Source: Halobacterium rubrum (lineage in GTDB: Archaea > Halobacteriota > Halobacteria > Halobacteriales > Halobacteriaceae). Taken from it: a stretch of DNA of 64,000 bases. The stretch is taken from positions 1,054,001 to 1,118,000 of the forward strand of contig NZ_JAJQQZ010000001.1 of NCBI RefSeq assembly GCF_021729015.1, in the 5' to 3' direction. Position numbers and translations under genes: made by a program. Shown here one piece after another: positions 52,273-60,463 of this stretch; position 1 is the first letter of the stretch; every line of letters begins with the position of its first letter. Under the pieces are notes generated by a model, which was given only the letters and a program-made list of their open reading frames with translations, had not been told where the DNA came from and searched no databases.

Positions 52273-52465
52273 GGGGCGGACACCACACTCCGCAGGAAAA
52301 AGTGCTCTGGCCCCGCTATCAGCCGAGATAATCAAAACGGCAGCGAAAAAACCTCAGACCCACTAATCTAGGGATTAACACGATTGTTCGTGTATGACTC
52401 GATGTCCGGGGCTGCCCACTGGACTGCGGGCGGTCCGACTGCCGCGGCGGTCGGCAGCCGCTCCC

Positions 52466-52786
52466 TCAGAACTGATAGCGGCGGTCCTGGTCGGGTTCCG
52501 GCGGTGCCTGTCCGCCCGCGCCCGCCATGTCGTCGTAGGTCATGCCCGAGAGGTACTCGTCGTAAGTGACGTCGTACGCGCCCCGGAGGTGGAAGTCCAG
52601 CCGGCCGGTCTCGGTCGTCGACTGGAAGAGCAGGTGGACCGCCCGCCGCAGCAGTTCGTCGGTGTCGGCGTCGAGGGCGGCCGACAGCATCGCCAGTTCC
52701 TGGCGGGTCTCCCGGTCGAGGAAGTCGTAGTCGTCGAGGTCCTCGGAGGCCAGTTCCACGTCTGTCTGGAGGTCGTCGAGGCTCAT
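52466..52786 (-). CDS. Conserved haloarchaeal protein (106 aa)
   Basis: The soluble acidic protein starts MSLDDLQTDVELASEDLDDYD and has a helical centre around RRAVHLLFQSTTETG and a Gly/Pro-rich tail. No catalytic motif is visible. It is found next to the lipoprotein gene on the same strand. Function unknown. Confidence 0.78.
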   Translation of the reverse strand: MSLDDLQTDVELASEDLDDYDFLDRETRQELAMLSAALDADTDELLRRAVHLLFQSTTETGRLDFHLRGAYDVTYDEYLSGMTYDDMAGAGGQAPPEPDQDRRYQF

Positions 52787-52823
52787 ACCGGGGAGAAGCG
52801 ACGCGCGGGGGATACGCTTTTCG

Positions 52824-53567
52824 TCAGGTCGAGTCGTTCGCCGGCGCCGCGTCGGGGATGGTGACCGATACCGGCTCGCCGTAGTCCGAGAACAGGATGG
52901 TGACGTTCGCGCGAGCCGTCTGGCCCTGCGTCGTCACCGTCGTCGACAGCTCGGCCTTCCGCGGTCGGTCGGTGTCGTCGGCGACGTACAGCCGGTAGCT
53001 CGCGTTCTGGATGGTCAGCGTGGCCTGCCCGGTCTGGGCGCCCTGCGAGAGCAGGGACTCGAAGGCTGCGGGGTCGGCGTCGACCTCGTAGACGGTCGTC
53101 TCGACGCCGTCGACGGTCTCCGTGCCGGCCTCCGAGACCTCCCCGACGTCCAGGAGCGCGCGCTGCCTGGCGAGCGTGCCGTTCTCGCCCCAGACGCCGC
53201 TGCCGGCGAGGTCCTGACGCTGCCACTGGCCGCCCGCTTCGACGTACATCGTCTCGCCGTCGACGTAGGCGGTCGCCGGCGTGCCGTACACGGACATGTT
53301 CAGTCTGGCGCGCTCGCTCGCGCGGTCGTAGACGCCGACCTGCGTGAGCTGGAGGGTCTCGCCGTTCGCCGTGAGTTTCATCCGGAAGTCGACGCCGTAG
53401 GTCTGGACGCCCGCGGTGGCGTCCGCGACGCGCTCCGAGACGGGCCGGGCGTCCTCGGGGGACTGGGTGGTGGCCTGCTGGCCACCGCCACCGTCGCCGA
53501 TGGCGCCACAGCCGGCCGTGACCACGAGCGCGGCGACGAAGACCGCAATCAGGGCTCGGTGTCGCAT
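52824..53567 (-). CDS. Secreted lipoprotein (LolA/LppX-like)
   Basis: The 247-residue protein starts MRHRALIAVFVAALVVTAG followed by a lipobox Cys (C20), then a Gln/Gly-rich spacer. The mature domain is beta-rich, with alternating segments such as GETLQLTQVGVYDRASERA and DGVETTVYEVDADP, similar to outer-membrane lipoprotein carrier-type folds. Anchoring to the outer surface of the membrane is expected. Role unknown. ATG 53567 is supported by the signal peptide. Confidence 0.83.
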   Translation of the reverse strand: MRHRALIAVFVAALVVTAGCGAIGDGGGGQQATTQSPEDARPVSERVADATAGVQTYGVDFRMKLTANGETLQLTQVGVYDRASERARLNMSVYGTPATAYVDGETMYVEAGGQWQRQDLAGSGVWGENGTLARQRALLDVGEVSEAGTETVDGVETTVYEVDADPAAFESLLSQGAQTGQATLTIQNASYRLYVADDTDRPRKAELSTTVTTQGQTARANVTILFSDYGEPVSVTIPDAAPANDST

Positions 53568-53658
53568 ACTCCGGAAGTTCGACTGACTGGCACTTAGTCG
53601 ATACGTCTTCCCGCGGCGAACCACCACCGCCAAGGCCGACGCGACCCAACCGCCGTGC

Positions 53659-54633
53659 ATGACAGCCGGGGCGGACGCCGACAGTGAGGACGCCGGAGAC
53701 GACGCCGCCGGGGACAGCACGGATGGGGGGTGGTCGCTTCCCGAGGACGTCGAATACGTGCGGGCGGCGCTCGTCGACTGGTACGAGGCCGACCACCGTT
53801 CGTTCCCGTGGCGAGAGACGACCGACCCCTACGCCATCCTCGTCTCGGAGGTGATGAGCCAGCAGACCCAGCTCTCCCGGGTCGAGGACGCCTACCACGA
53901 GTTCCTCGAGCAGTGGCCGACCACGGCCGCCCTCGCGGCTGCAGACCAGAGCGACGTGGTCGGGTTCTGGTCCGCGCACAGCCTCGGGTACAACAACCGC
54001 GCGACGTACCTCCACGAGGCTGCCCAGCAGGTCGAAGGCGACTACGACGGCGAGTTCCCGGAGACCCCGGGAGAACTCTCCGAACTGATGGGCGTCGGGC
54101 CGTACACGGCCAACGCCGTCGCGTCGTTCGCGTTCGACAATGGGGACGCCGTCGTGGACACGAACGTCAAGCGCGTGCTGTACCGCGCGTTCGACGTGCC
54201 GGACGACGACGAGGCCTTCGAGGCGGCCGCCAACGACCTCATGCCCGAGGGCGAGTCCCGCGTCTGGAACAACGCCGTCATGGAACTGGGCGGGGTCGCT
54301 TGCGGGAAGTCGCCGGCCTGCGACGAGGCGAGCTGTCCGTGGCGGGAGTGGTGTTCGGCGTACGCCGAGGGGGACTTCGCCGCGCCGGACGTCCCCGCGC
54401 AGTCGACGTTCGAGGGCAGCCGCCGCCAGAAGCGCGGGCGCGCCGTCGGTGCGCTCCGCGAGCACGGCGAACTAGAGCTGGACGAGCTCGGACCGCGTGT
54501 GCGCGTCGACTACACGCCCGACGGCGAGTACGGCCGCGAGTGGCTGCGTGACCTGCTCGACGACCTCGCCAGCGACGGCCTCGTGTCGGTCCACGAGCGC
54601 GATAGCGGCGTGTTCGCTCGGCTGGCCGCCTGA
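53659..54633 (+). CDS. mutY: A/G-specific adenine glycosylase MutY (no NUDIX domain)
   Basis: The 324-residue protein has the MutY core: E64 in SEVMSQQTQ as catalytic Glu, helix-hairpin-helix LMGVGPYTA (143-151) and D167 in VVDTNVK. Cysteines C215, C221, C226 and C232 in an Fe-S loop show spacing slightly different from the bacterial form. MutY removes A opposite 8-oxoG. The bacterial C-terminal NUDIX domain, which reads 8-oxoG, is absent; the last 75 residues look like a winged helix. The N-terminus (1-25) is acidic and variable. Confidence 0.93.
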   Translation: MTAGADADSEDAGDDAAGDSTDGGWSLPEDVEYVRAALVDWYEADHRSFPWRETTDPYAILVSEVMSQQTQLSRVEDAYHEFLEQWPTTAALAAADQSDVVGFWSAHSLGYNNRATYLHEAAQQVEGDYDGEFPETPGELSELMGVGPYTANAVASFAFDNGDAVVDTNVKRVLYRAFDVPDDDEAFEAAANDLMPEGESRVWNNAVMELGGVACGKSPACDEASCPWREWCSAYAEGDFAAPDVPAQSTFEGSRRQKRGRAVGALREHGELELDELGPRVRVDYTPDGEYGREWLRDLLDDLASDGLVSVHERDSGVFARLAA

Positions 54634-54679
54634 CCGAACGTCCCGCAACGCTTTTGCACGGATAAAACAATATTGGAGT

Positions 54680-54889
54680 ATGGAACGAAACGTCGGTTCC
54701 ACGGACGCAGTGGTGCGCGTGCTGCTGGGCGCACTGCTCGGTGTCGCCTCGCTGGCCATCCTCGGCGACTACGTCGAGGCCGCCGCGATACTGTCCCCGG
54801 TGCTCGGCCTCGTCGCCGTGATTCTGCTCGCGACCGGGCTCACGAACACCTGTGGCCTCTACAGCGTGCTCGGCGTCAGCACCGAGTGA
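54680..54889 (+). CDS. DUF2892 (YgaP-type transmembrane) protein
   Basis: The 69-residue protein starts MERNVGSTDAVVRVLLGALL and has two hydrophobic helices near 15-30 and 35-55, followed by TGLTNTCGLYSVLG. This is the inner-membrane DUF2892 unit; in other proteins it is fused to rhodanese. The Cys is conserved in the family. AACAATATTGG before the ATG is A+T-rich but close. Confidence 0.85.
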   Translation: MERNVGSTDAVVRVLLGALLGVASLAILGDYVEAAAILSPVLGLVAVILLATGLTNTCGLYSVLGVSTE

Positions 54890-54966
54890 GCCACGACCCT
54901 GATTTTTATTCGATGAGAATCGGGTGCCCAGTTTAGGGTGGCTCGTGCGTCACGTTCACATAGCTG

Positions 54967-55128
54967 GTGAGACCCGTGAGAGCGACAGAAACAGACCCCG
55001 ACCCGGCGGCTCCGGACCCGGCAGCCCCCATCAGCCGTGGGCCGGACCGCACGGACGGCAACGACGGTCCCCGGACGCACAGCCGCGTCGTGAACGAACT
55101 GCGTCGACTCCGGTCGCTGCTGGGGTGA
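54967..55128 (+). CDS. Small uncharacterised ORF before DUF7521 gene
   Basis: From GTG 54967 a frame of 53 residues runs to TGA 55126-55128: Pro/Asp-rich at first, then a short basic helix RVVNELRRLRSLLG. A TTTAGG element near 54931-54936 would be at suitable distance. In the other DUF7521 locus this place is occupied by a winged-helix regulator, so the frame might be an untypical or decayed partner. Its reality is uncertain. Confidence 0.4.
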   Translation: MRPVRATETDPDPAAPDPAAPISRGPDRTDGNDGPRTHSRVVNELRRLRSLLG

Positions 55129-55155
55129 CCGGAGCGACACCAGGAGACCCCAACG

Positions 55156-55470
55156 ATGGTAGACCTCGTCCCCTTCGTCCTGCTCGCGAAGGCGGTCACG
55201 CTCGCGCTCGGCCTCGTCGTCGCGCACCTCGGGTACCGGGCGTACCGCCGCACCGACCTCGCCGCGCTGCGCTCGCTCGCCGTCGCGCTGACGCTCGTCG
55301 TCTTCGGTGTCGCCCTCGGCGCCGCCGACATGCTGCTCGGCATCGACGCCGAGGTCGCCGGGTTCGTCGGCAGCATCGTCACCGCGATCGGGTTCGTCGT
55401 CCTTGTCCACGCGCTGTACACGGACGACCTGACGCCATCGGGGCGCGGGCGCAACCCCGGCGAGAACTGA
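55156..55470 (+). CDS. DUF7521-type small membrane protein, second copy
   Basis: The 104-residue protein has three hydrophobic helices and HLGYRAYRRTDLAALRSLA between helix 1 and 2, corresponding to AFRGYREFGSEPM in the copy at 12872. The paralogs share their length and helix layout. Here no HTH regulator is adjacent on the 5' side. Confidence 0.83.
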   Translation: MVDLVPFVLLAKAVTLALGLVVAHLGYRAYRRTDLAALRSLAVALTLVVFGVALGAADMLLGIDAEVAGFVGSIVTAIGFVVLVHALYTDDLTPSGRGRNPGEN

Positions 55471-55476
55471 CCGGCG

Positions 55477-55956
55477 TCACTCCCTTGCTCCCGATGCCTC
55501 CGTGCCAGCCCCGGTGTCTTCCTCGTCTTCGTCGTCCGTCTGGCGGACTGTCAGCACGGGGACGTCGCTCGTCCGGACGACGCGCTCGGTGACGCTCCCG
55601 AGCAGCGCGCGACCCAGCCCGCGGCGGCCGTGGGTCCCCATCACGACGGCGTCGATGCCCTCGTCGGCGACGTAGTTCTGGATGGTCTCGAAGACGCCAC
55701 CCTGCATCACCACGCCCTTCGCGCGGACGCTCCGGTCGTCGGCCTGCTCGACGACGGCGTCGACCACGCCCTCGCCCTCGCGCTCCAGCGGGTCGATGAC
55801 CTCGTCCTCGAAGGTCACCGTGCTGTACTCCGTGGTGTCGGCGACGTACAGCACGTGCAGCGTCGCGTCGTACCGCGCTGCGAGGTCGATGGCGTGCTCG
55901 ACGGCGGCGTCTGCGGCGTCGCTCCCGTCAGTGGGCAGGAGGATGTCGTCGTACAC
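55477..55956 (-). CDS. Universal stress protein (UspA family)
   Basis: The 159-residue protein begins MYDDILLPTDGSDAADAAVEHA and has the ATP-binding loop MGTHGRRGLGRALLGSVTER near 115-133. Single-domain cytoplasmic Usp proteins are numerous in haloarchaea and bind ATP. The C-terminal tail after 143 is acidic and non-conserved. It converges on the DUF7521 gene with only six bases between the stops. Confidence 0.94.
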   Translation of the reverse strand: MYDDILLPTDGSDAADAAVEHAIDLAARYDATLHVLYVADTTEYSTVTFEDEVIDPLEREGEGVVDAVVEQADDRSVRAKGVVMQGGVFETIQNYVADEGIDAVVMGTHGRRGLGRALLGSVTERVVRTSDVPVLTVRQTDDEDEEDTGAGTEASGARE

Positions 55957-56028
55957 GGCCCTTCGTTGTCACCCCGGCCCCTAAAAACGCGCGCAGGCTT
56001 TAGGGGCCCGGGACTCGACCCAGCGTCT

Positions 56029-56622
56029 ATGACAGACAGCGCTCCCACGACTGTCGCGGGCGTCTGCGGCAGCCTCCGGGACGACAGCGTCTCCCGAACC
56101 GCCCTCCGAACCGCCCTCGACGCCGCCGCCGACCGCGGCGCCGACACCGACCTGCTGGACCTCCGCGAGTTCGACCTCCCAGCGTACGACCCCGACGCCG
56201 ACGAACCCGGCGACGCGGCGGAGCTGACGCGACGAGTCCGGGAGGCGGACGCCATCCTCCTCGCGACGCCGATGTACCACGGCAGCTACTCCAGCCCCCT
56301 CAAGACCGCACTAGACTACTGCGGGTTCGACGAGTTCGAGGACAAGACTGTCGGCGTCCTCGCCGTCGCCGGCGGCAGCTTTCCCATCACCGCGCTCGAA
56401 CACCTCCGGTCCGTGCTGCGTGCGCTCGACGCCTGGGTGCTCCCCTACCAGGCGGCCGTCCCGAACGCCTCCTCGCGCGTCTCGGACGGCGAACTCACGG
56501 ACCCCGAGCTCGCTGAGCGGGTCGCTACGCTCGGCGACCGCGTCGTCCAGTACGCCGACATCCAGCCCGACCCCCGGAGCTTCGAGAGCGAACAGAACGT
56601 CGGCGGCAGTCGCGGCGACTGA
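56029..56622 (+). CDS. NADPH-dependent FMN reductase-type flavoprotein
   Basis: The 197-residue protein has the flavodoxin-like fold of the FMN_red family: GVCGSLRDDSVSRTAL as the phosphate-binding loop, DADAILLATPMYHGSYSSPL-like sequence (ATPMYHGSYSS) as the isoalloxazine loop, and VAGGSFPITALEHLR. It reduces free flavin, quinones or similar acceptors with NAD(P)H in the cytoplasm. ATG 56029 follows the divergent usp promoter area. Confidence 0.93.
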   Translation: MTDSAPTTVAGVCGSLRDDSVSRTALRTALDAAADRGADTDLLDLREFDLPAYDPDADEPGDAAELTRRVREADAILLATPMYHGSYSSPLKTALDYCGFDEFEDKTVGVLAVAGGSFPITALEHLRSVLRALDAWVLPYQAAVPNASSRVSDGELTDPELAERVATLGDRVVQYADIQPDPRSFESEQNVGGSRGD

Positions 56623-56664
56623 CGAAGAGCAAGCGTTTTCCTCCAGCCACCCCCGGCACACGGT

Positions 56665-57252
56665 ATGCACGCCATCACGAACTCCGGGTGGGTCGAGGTC
56701 ATCACGGGGTCGATGTTCTCCGGGAAGACGGAGGAACTCCTCCGTCGGCTGCGGCGCGCGGAGATCGCGGGGCAGGACGTCGCCGCGTTCACGCCCGCCG
56801 TCGACGACCGCTACGGGGAGGCGACGCTGGGCTCGCACGCCGGCCGCTCATGGGAGGCGACGGTCGTCGACACGACGGCAGAAGGTGTCCAGTCGATTTC
56901 GGGGAAGCTGAACGGCGAGGAGGTCGTCGCCATCGACGAGGCGAACTTCTTCCCCGACGAACTCGTCGGCGTCTGCCAGGCGCTCGCCGACGACGGCCGC
57001 CGGGTCGTGCTCTCGGGCACCGACCAGACGTACCGCGGCGAGCCCTTCGAGCCGGTGCCGCAGCTGATGGCCGTCGCCGAGTACGTCGACAAGATGCAGG
57101 CCATCTGCACGGAGTGCGGCGAGCCCGCGACCCGCAACCAGCGGCTCATCGAGGGCGAGCCAGCCCACTACGACGACCCGACCATCATGGTCGGCGCCGA
57201 GGAGTCCTACGAGGCCCGGTGCCGGAACTGCCACGTCGTCGTCCGGGACTGA
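56665..57252 (+). CDS. tdk: Thymidine kinase
   Basis: The 195-residue type II enzyme has Walker A GSMFSGKT (15-22), D/E segment AIDEANFFPDEL with likely catalytic Glu92, and zinc Cys C148, C151, C186 and C189 around the lasso. It makes dTMP from thymidine with ATP for salvage. The sequence is of standard length. The next gene starts seven bases after the stop. Confidence 0.96.
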   Translation: MHAITNSGWVEVITGSMFSGKTEELLRRLRRAEIAGQDVAAFTPAVDDRYGEATLGSHAGRSWEATVVDTTAEGVQSISGKLNGEEVVAIDEANFFPDELVGVCQALADDGRRVVLSGTDQTYRGEPFEPVPQLMAVAEYVDKMQAICTECGEPATRNQRLIEGEPAHYDDPTIMVGAEESYEARCRNCHVVVRD

Positions 57253-57258
57253 CCGACG

Positions 57259-57861
57259 ATGACGACCTGGGTCGAACCGGAGGGCGGCCGCGAACGGGGC
57301 CTCGAGGGGCTCGCGAAGTCCTTCACGCAGGTCCTCCTGAACCCCGTGACGTTCTTCGACGAGGCGGTGTCGCCCGGCGACCAGGCGCCCGGCCTCGTGT
57401 TCGCGATGGCGGTGGTGCTGGTCGCCGCCGGGACCCGGGTCGCGGTCGACCCCGGAGCGGTGCTGGCGTTCCCGACCGCGCGCTGGCTCGCCGCCGCACT
57501 CACAGTCGCGCTCGTCGTGTTGCTGGTGACGCCGGCCGCCATCCACGCGCTCTCCGCGCTCCAGACGCTGGCGCTCGTCGTCGTCGCCCCGTCCCGGGGC
57601 GGCGTCAGCGAGACGGTGCAGGTGCTCGCGTACGCCGCCGCACCCTGCGTCGTCGCCGGCCTCGGTGTGCCCGCGGTCACCGTGCTCGCCGGCGTCTGGT
57701 CGTTCGGCCTGCTCGTCGTCGGCACGACCGTCGTCCACGACATCTCGCCGGTCCGAGCAGCGGTCGCCGCCGTCGCCCCCGGCGTGCTGGCGTTCGGCTC
57801 CGGATTCGGCGCCATCCCCGCCGGTCGCACGGTCGCCGCCAGCCTCGGCCTCGCACTTTAG
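57259..57861 (+). CDS. YIP1 family membrane protein
   Basis: The 200-residue protein has five hydrophobic helices and a Leu/Phe-rich N-terminal amphipathic region (FTQVLLNPVTFFDEAVSPGD), typical of prokaryotic YIP1 proteins, which are distantly related to eukaryotic Yip1 trafficking proteins. Function unknown. Closely follows tdk. Confidence 0.87.
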   Translation: MTTWVEPEGGRERGLEGLAKSFTQVLLNPVTFFDEAVSPGDQAPGLVFAMAVVLVAAGTRVAVDPGAVLAFPTARWLAAALTVALVVLLVTPAAIHALSALQTLALVVVAPSRGGVSETVQVLAYAAAPCVVAGLGVPAVTVLAGVWSFGLLVVGTTVVHDISPVRAAVAAVAPGVLAFGSGFGAIPAGRTVAASLGLAL

Positions 57862-57885
57862 GCGCCCGCCGCCGAAACGGGGGGT

Positions 57886-58149
57886 GTGCTGAACATCAAC
57901 CTCTCCGACTTCATGGTCGAACTGAAAGACGGTTCCATCCAGAACGTCGGCCCGGCGAACAAGCACGCCGAAGCCAAGCTGTTCGACGTCGACGCCGCCG
58001 AGGCCCGAGAGTTTGGCGACAAACGCGTCAAACTCGTCTTCGAGGACGAGTCCGGCAACGAGGTCCAGGTCGCGCTGTTCCCCGAGGACGTCCGGACGGT
58101 GGTCGAGGACGTCGAAGCACTGAAGTCGGAGAGCCCGGTCTTCGAGTAG
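57886..58149 (+). CDS. Conserved small protein (87 aa)
   Basis: From GTG 57886 the frame begins MLNINLSDFMVELKDGSIQ and ends SESPVFE. It is acidic with alternating strands and no membrane segment. Another start, ATG 57913, would remove nine residues. Haloarchaeal orthologs appear to exist near tdk and recJ-like genes, but function is unknown. Confidence 0.75.
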   Translation: MLNINLSDFMVELKDGSIQNVGPANKHAEAKLFDVDAAEAREFGDKRVKLVFEDESGNEVQVALFPEDVRTVVEDVEALKSESPVFE

Positions 58150-58196
58150 CCCCGCCGCACTTTCGATAATCGTTTAGGGCAGCGCCCGCTCCTTCG

Positions 58197-60425
58197 ATGC
58201 AAATGGGTACCTGTATCGTCTGCGGCTCCTCCACGGATGGGCACATCTGTGACACCCACGAGGAGGACGTCGTATTCGACTTCCGAGGCAACTCACCGAA
58301 TGAACTCACGCCCGGCCGGTTCTACCGCGGCACCGTCGACGGCTTCGCCGAGTTCGGCGTCTTCGTCGACGTCGGCGACGCGGTCACCGGCCTCCTCCAT
58401 CGCTCGGAGATTCCCGGGCGCGTCGAGTCCCTCGACTGGGACGCCGGCGACGAGGTCTTCGTCCAGGTGACGGACGTCCACGACAACGGCAACGTCGACC
58501 TCGGCTGGTCGATTCGGGAGTCGATGCGCGACTTCCGTGGCGAGCTCGTCGACGACCCAGACAACGACTCGGACGCCGTACTCCCCGAGAACGTGGACGA
58601 CGGCAGCGAGGATGAAGGCGAATCGGCGGAGCCCGAGACCGACGAAGCCGACGAGCCCGCAGACACCACCGAGGACGCCGACGCGACCGACCAGGCTGCC
58701 GACGCGGAGACCGCCGACGGCGGCCAGCACGTCGAGGACGCGAGTTCGCGCTCCGGCGACGCCAGCTTCGAGTTCGCGGGCGGCGACACCGACGACGAAG
58801 ACGACGACGAGCGAGCGGACGCCGTCGAAGCGTCGGGTAGCGACGACGAAGCAGCTGAGGACACCGACCAGACCGAGGAAGCAGCACCGAGCGAGACCGA
58901 CGTGACTGAAGACGACGACGAGGAAGAATCTGAGGGTCGCCCGACCGTGAAGGTCGGCGACCTCGAGGACTACGTCGACGACGCAGTCACCGTCGAGGCC
59001 GAGATCGCGAGCGCCCGCCAGACCAGCGGCCCCACCGTCTTCGAACTCGCCGACGAGACCGGCGTCGTCGACGCCGCCGCGTTCAAGGAAGCCGGCGTCC
59101 GCGCCTACCCCGGCATCGAGGCCGGCAGCGTCGTCAGTCTCGACGGCACCGTCGAACGCCGCCGCGGCGAACTCCAGGTCGAGACCGAGGACGTCACCGA
59201 ACTCGACGACGAACACGCAGCCGCCGTCCGCGAGCGCATGGACGACGCGCTCGACGAGCAGGCGGCCCCGGAGACCACCGACCTCTTCGCCGACGACGAC
59301 GCAGTCAGCGCCGTCCACGACGACCTCGTGGACGCCGCGACCGCCATCCGGCGCGCCGTCATCGACGCCCGCCCGGTCATCGTCCGCCACCCCACGACCG
59401 TCGAAGGCTACGTCGCCGGCACCGCCATCGAACGCGCGCTCCTCCCGTTGATTCGGGACGAGCACGCCCGCGAGGACGCCGAGTACCACTACGTCGACCG
59501 GCGCCCGCTCGACGACGCCTTCTACACCATCGACGACGCGACTGGCGACGTCACCAGCATGCTCGAGGCCGCCGAACGCCACGACGAGAAACACCCCCTG
59601 TTCGTGCTCGTCGGCGCCGGTTCCACGACCGAGTCCACCGACGCCCTCGACCTGCTGGACATCTACGACGCCGACACCGTCGTCGTCGACGGCGGCTACG
59701 CCGACGACGCCGCCGGCATGGACGTCCTCGTCTCCCCGACGGCAGCCGGCGAACAGCCCGTCAACACGGGCGCGCTCGGCGCGCAGCTCGCCGCCGTCGT
59801 CAACAGCGACGTCCGCGAGGACCTCCAGCACCTCCCCGCAGTCGCGTACTGGGAGGACCTCCCGGAGGCGTACGCCGACCTCGCGACGGACGCCGGCTTC
59901 GACCGCGACGAGCTCGAAGCGCTGCGCGACGCCATCGCGCTGGAAGCGTTCTACCAGTCCTACGAGGACAAGCGCGAACTCATCTCGGACCTCCTCTGGG
60001 GCGACGCCGACGACGAACTGGTCGACCACGTCGCCACCCAGTTCCGGGACCGCCTCGACACCGAGCTCTCGACCGCCGAACCCCACCTCTCGGTTCGCGG
60101 CGAGAACGGCGTCGCGTTCGAGACGCTGGACGTGGACGCCTACACGCACCAGTACGACTTCCCACCGGTCGACCTCCTGCTCGACGCGCTCCACCGGCGC
60201 GACGACAGGGCCGACGTCCTGCTCGGCGTCGACGAAGACGAACTCCGGGTGCGCAGCGACGACGCCATCGACGTGCACGCCGTCGCCGACGACGTCGCCA
60301 GCGAGGTCCCGGACGCCGGCGTAACGGCGCGGGGCGCCCGCGACGGCCGCATCGAGTTCCTCGCCGGCGAACGCGACGCCGTCCTCGACGCCGTCGTCGA
60401 CGCGCTCGCCGACCAGCTGGCCTAA
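58197..60425 (+). CDS. S1-OB-DHH protein related to RecJ, apparently without catalytic motifs
   Basis: The 742-residue protein starts with a zinc knuckle (CIVCGSSTDGHIC), then an S1 RNA-binding domain (PGRFYRGTVDGFAEFGVFVDV, near 40-110), a very acidic linker (about 120-245), an OB fold (VKVGDLEDYVDDAVTVEAEI) and a DHH phosphoesterase-like domain (about 360-600). The motif I region reads RHPTTVEGYVAG in place of a DxDG form, and the DHH position reads VVDGGYAD. Thus metal ligands seem lost. It may be a non-catalytic DNA or RNA-binding relative of RecJ/Cdc45. TTTAG near 58165 is at leaderless distance. Confidence 0.88.
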   Translation: MQMGTCIVCGSSTDGHICDTHEEDVVFDFRGNSPNELTPGRFYRGTVDGFAEFGVFVDVGDAVTGLLHRSEIPGRVESLDWDAGDEVFVQVTDVHDNGNVDLGWSIRESMRDFRGELVDDPDNDSDAVLPENVDDGSEDEGESAEPETDEADEPADTTEDADATDQAADAETADGGQHVEDASSRSGDASFEFAGGDTDDEDDDERADAVEASGSDDEAAEDTDQTEEAAPSETDVTEDDDEEESEGRPTVKVGDLEDYVDDAVTVEAEIASARQTSGPTVFELADETGVVDAAAFKEAGVRAYPGIEAGSVVSLDGTVERRRGELQVETEDVTELDDEHAAAVRERMDDALDEQAAPETTDLFADDDAVSAVHDDLVDAATAIRRAVIDARPVIVRHPTTVEGYVAGTAIERALLPLIRDEHAREDAEYHYVDRRPLDDAFYTIDDATGDVTSMLEAAERHDEKHPLFVLVGAGSTTESTDALDLLDIYDADTVVVDGGYADDAAGMDVLVSPTAAGEQPVNTGALGAQLAAVVNSDVREDLQHLPAVAYWEDLPEAYADLATDAGFDRDELEALRDAIALEAFYQSYEDKRELISDLLWGDADDELVDHVATQFRDRLDTELSTAEPHLSVRGENGVAFETLDVDAYTHQYDFPPVDLLLDALHRRDDRADVLLGVDEDELRVRSDDAIDVHAVADDVASEVPDAGVTARGARDGRIEFLAGERDAVLDAVVDALADQLA

Positions 60426-60463
60426 CGACACGCTTTTTCTCCCGCGGCGGCTTCCACCCACCA

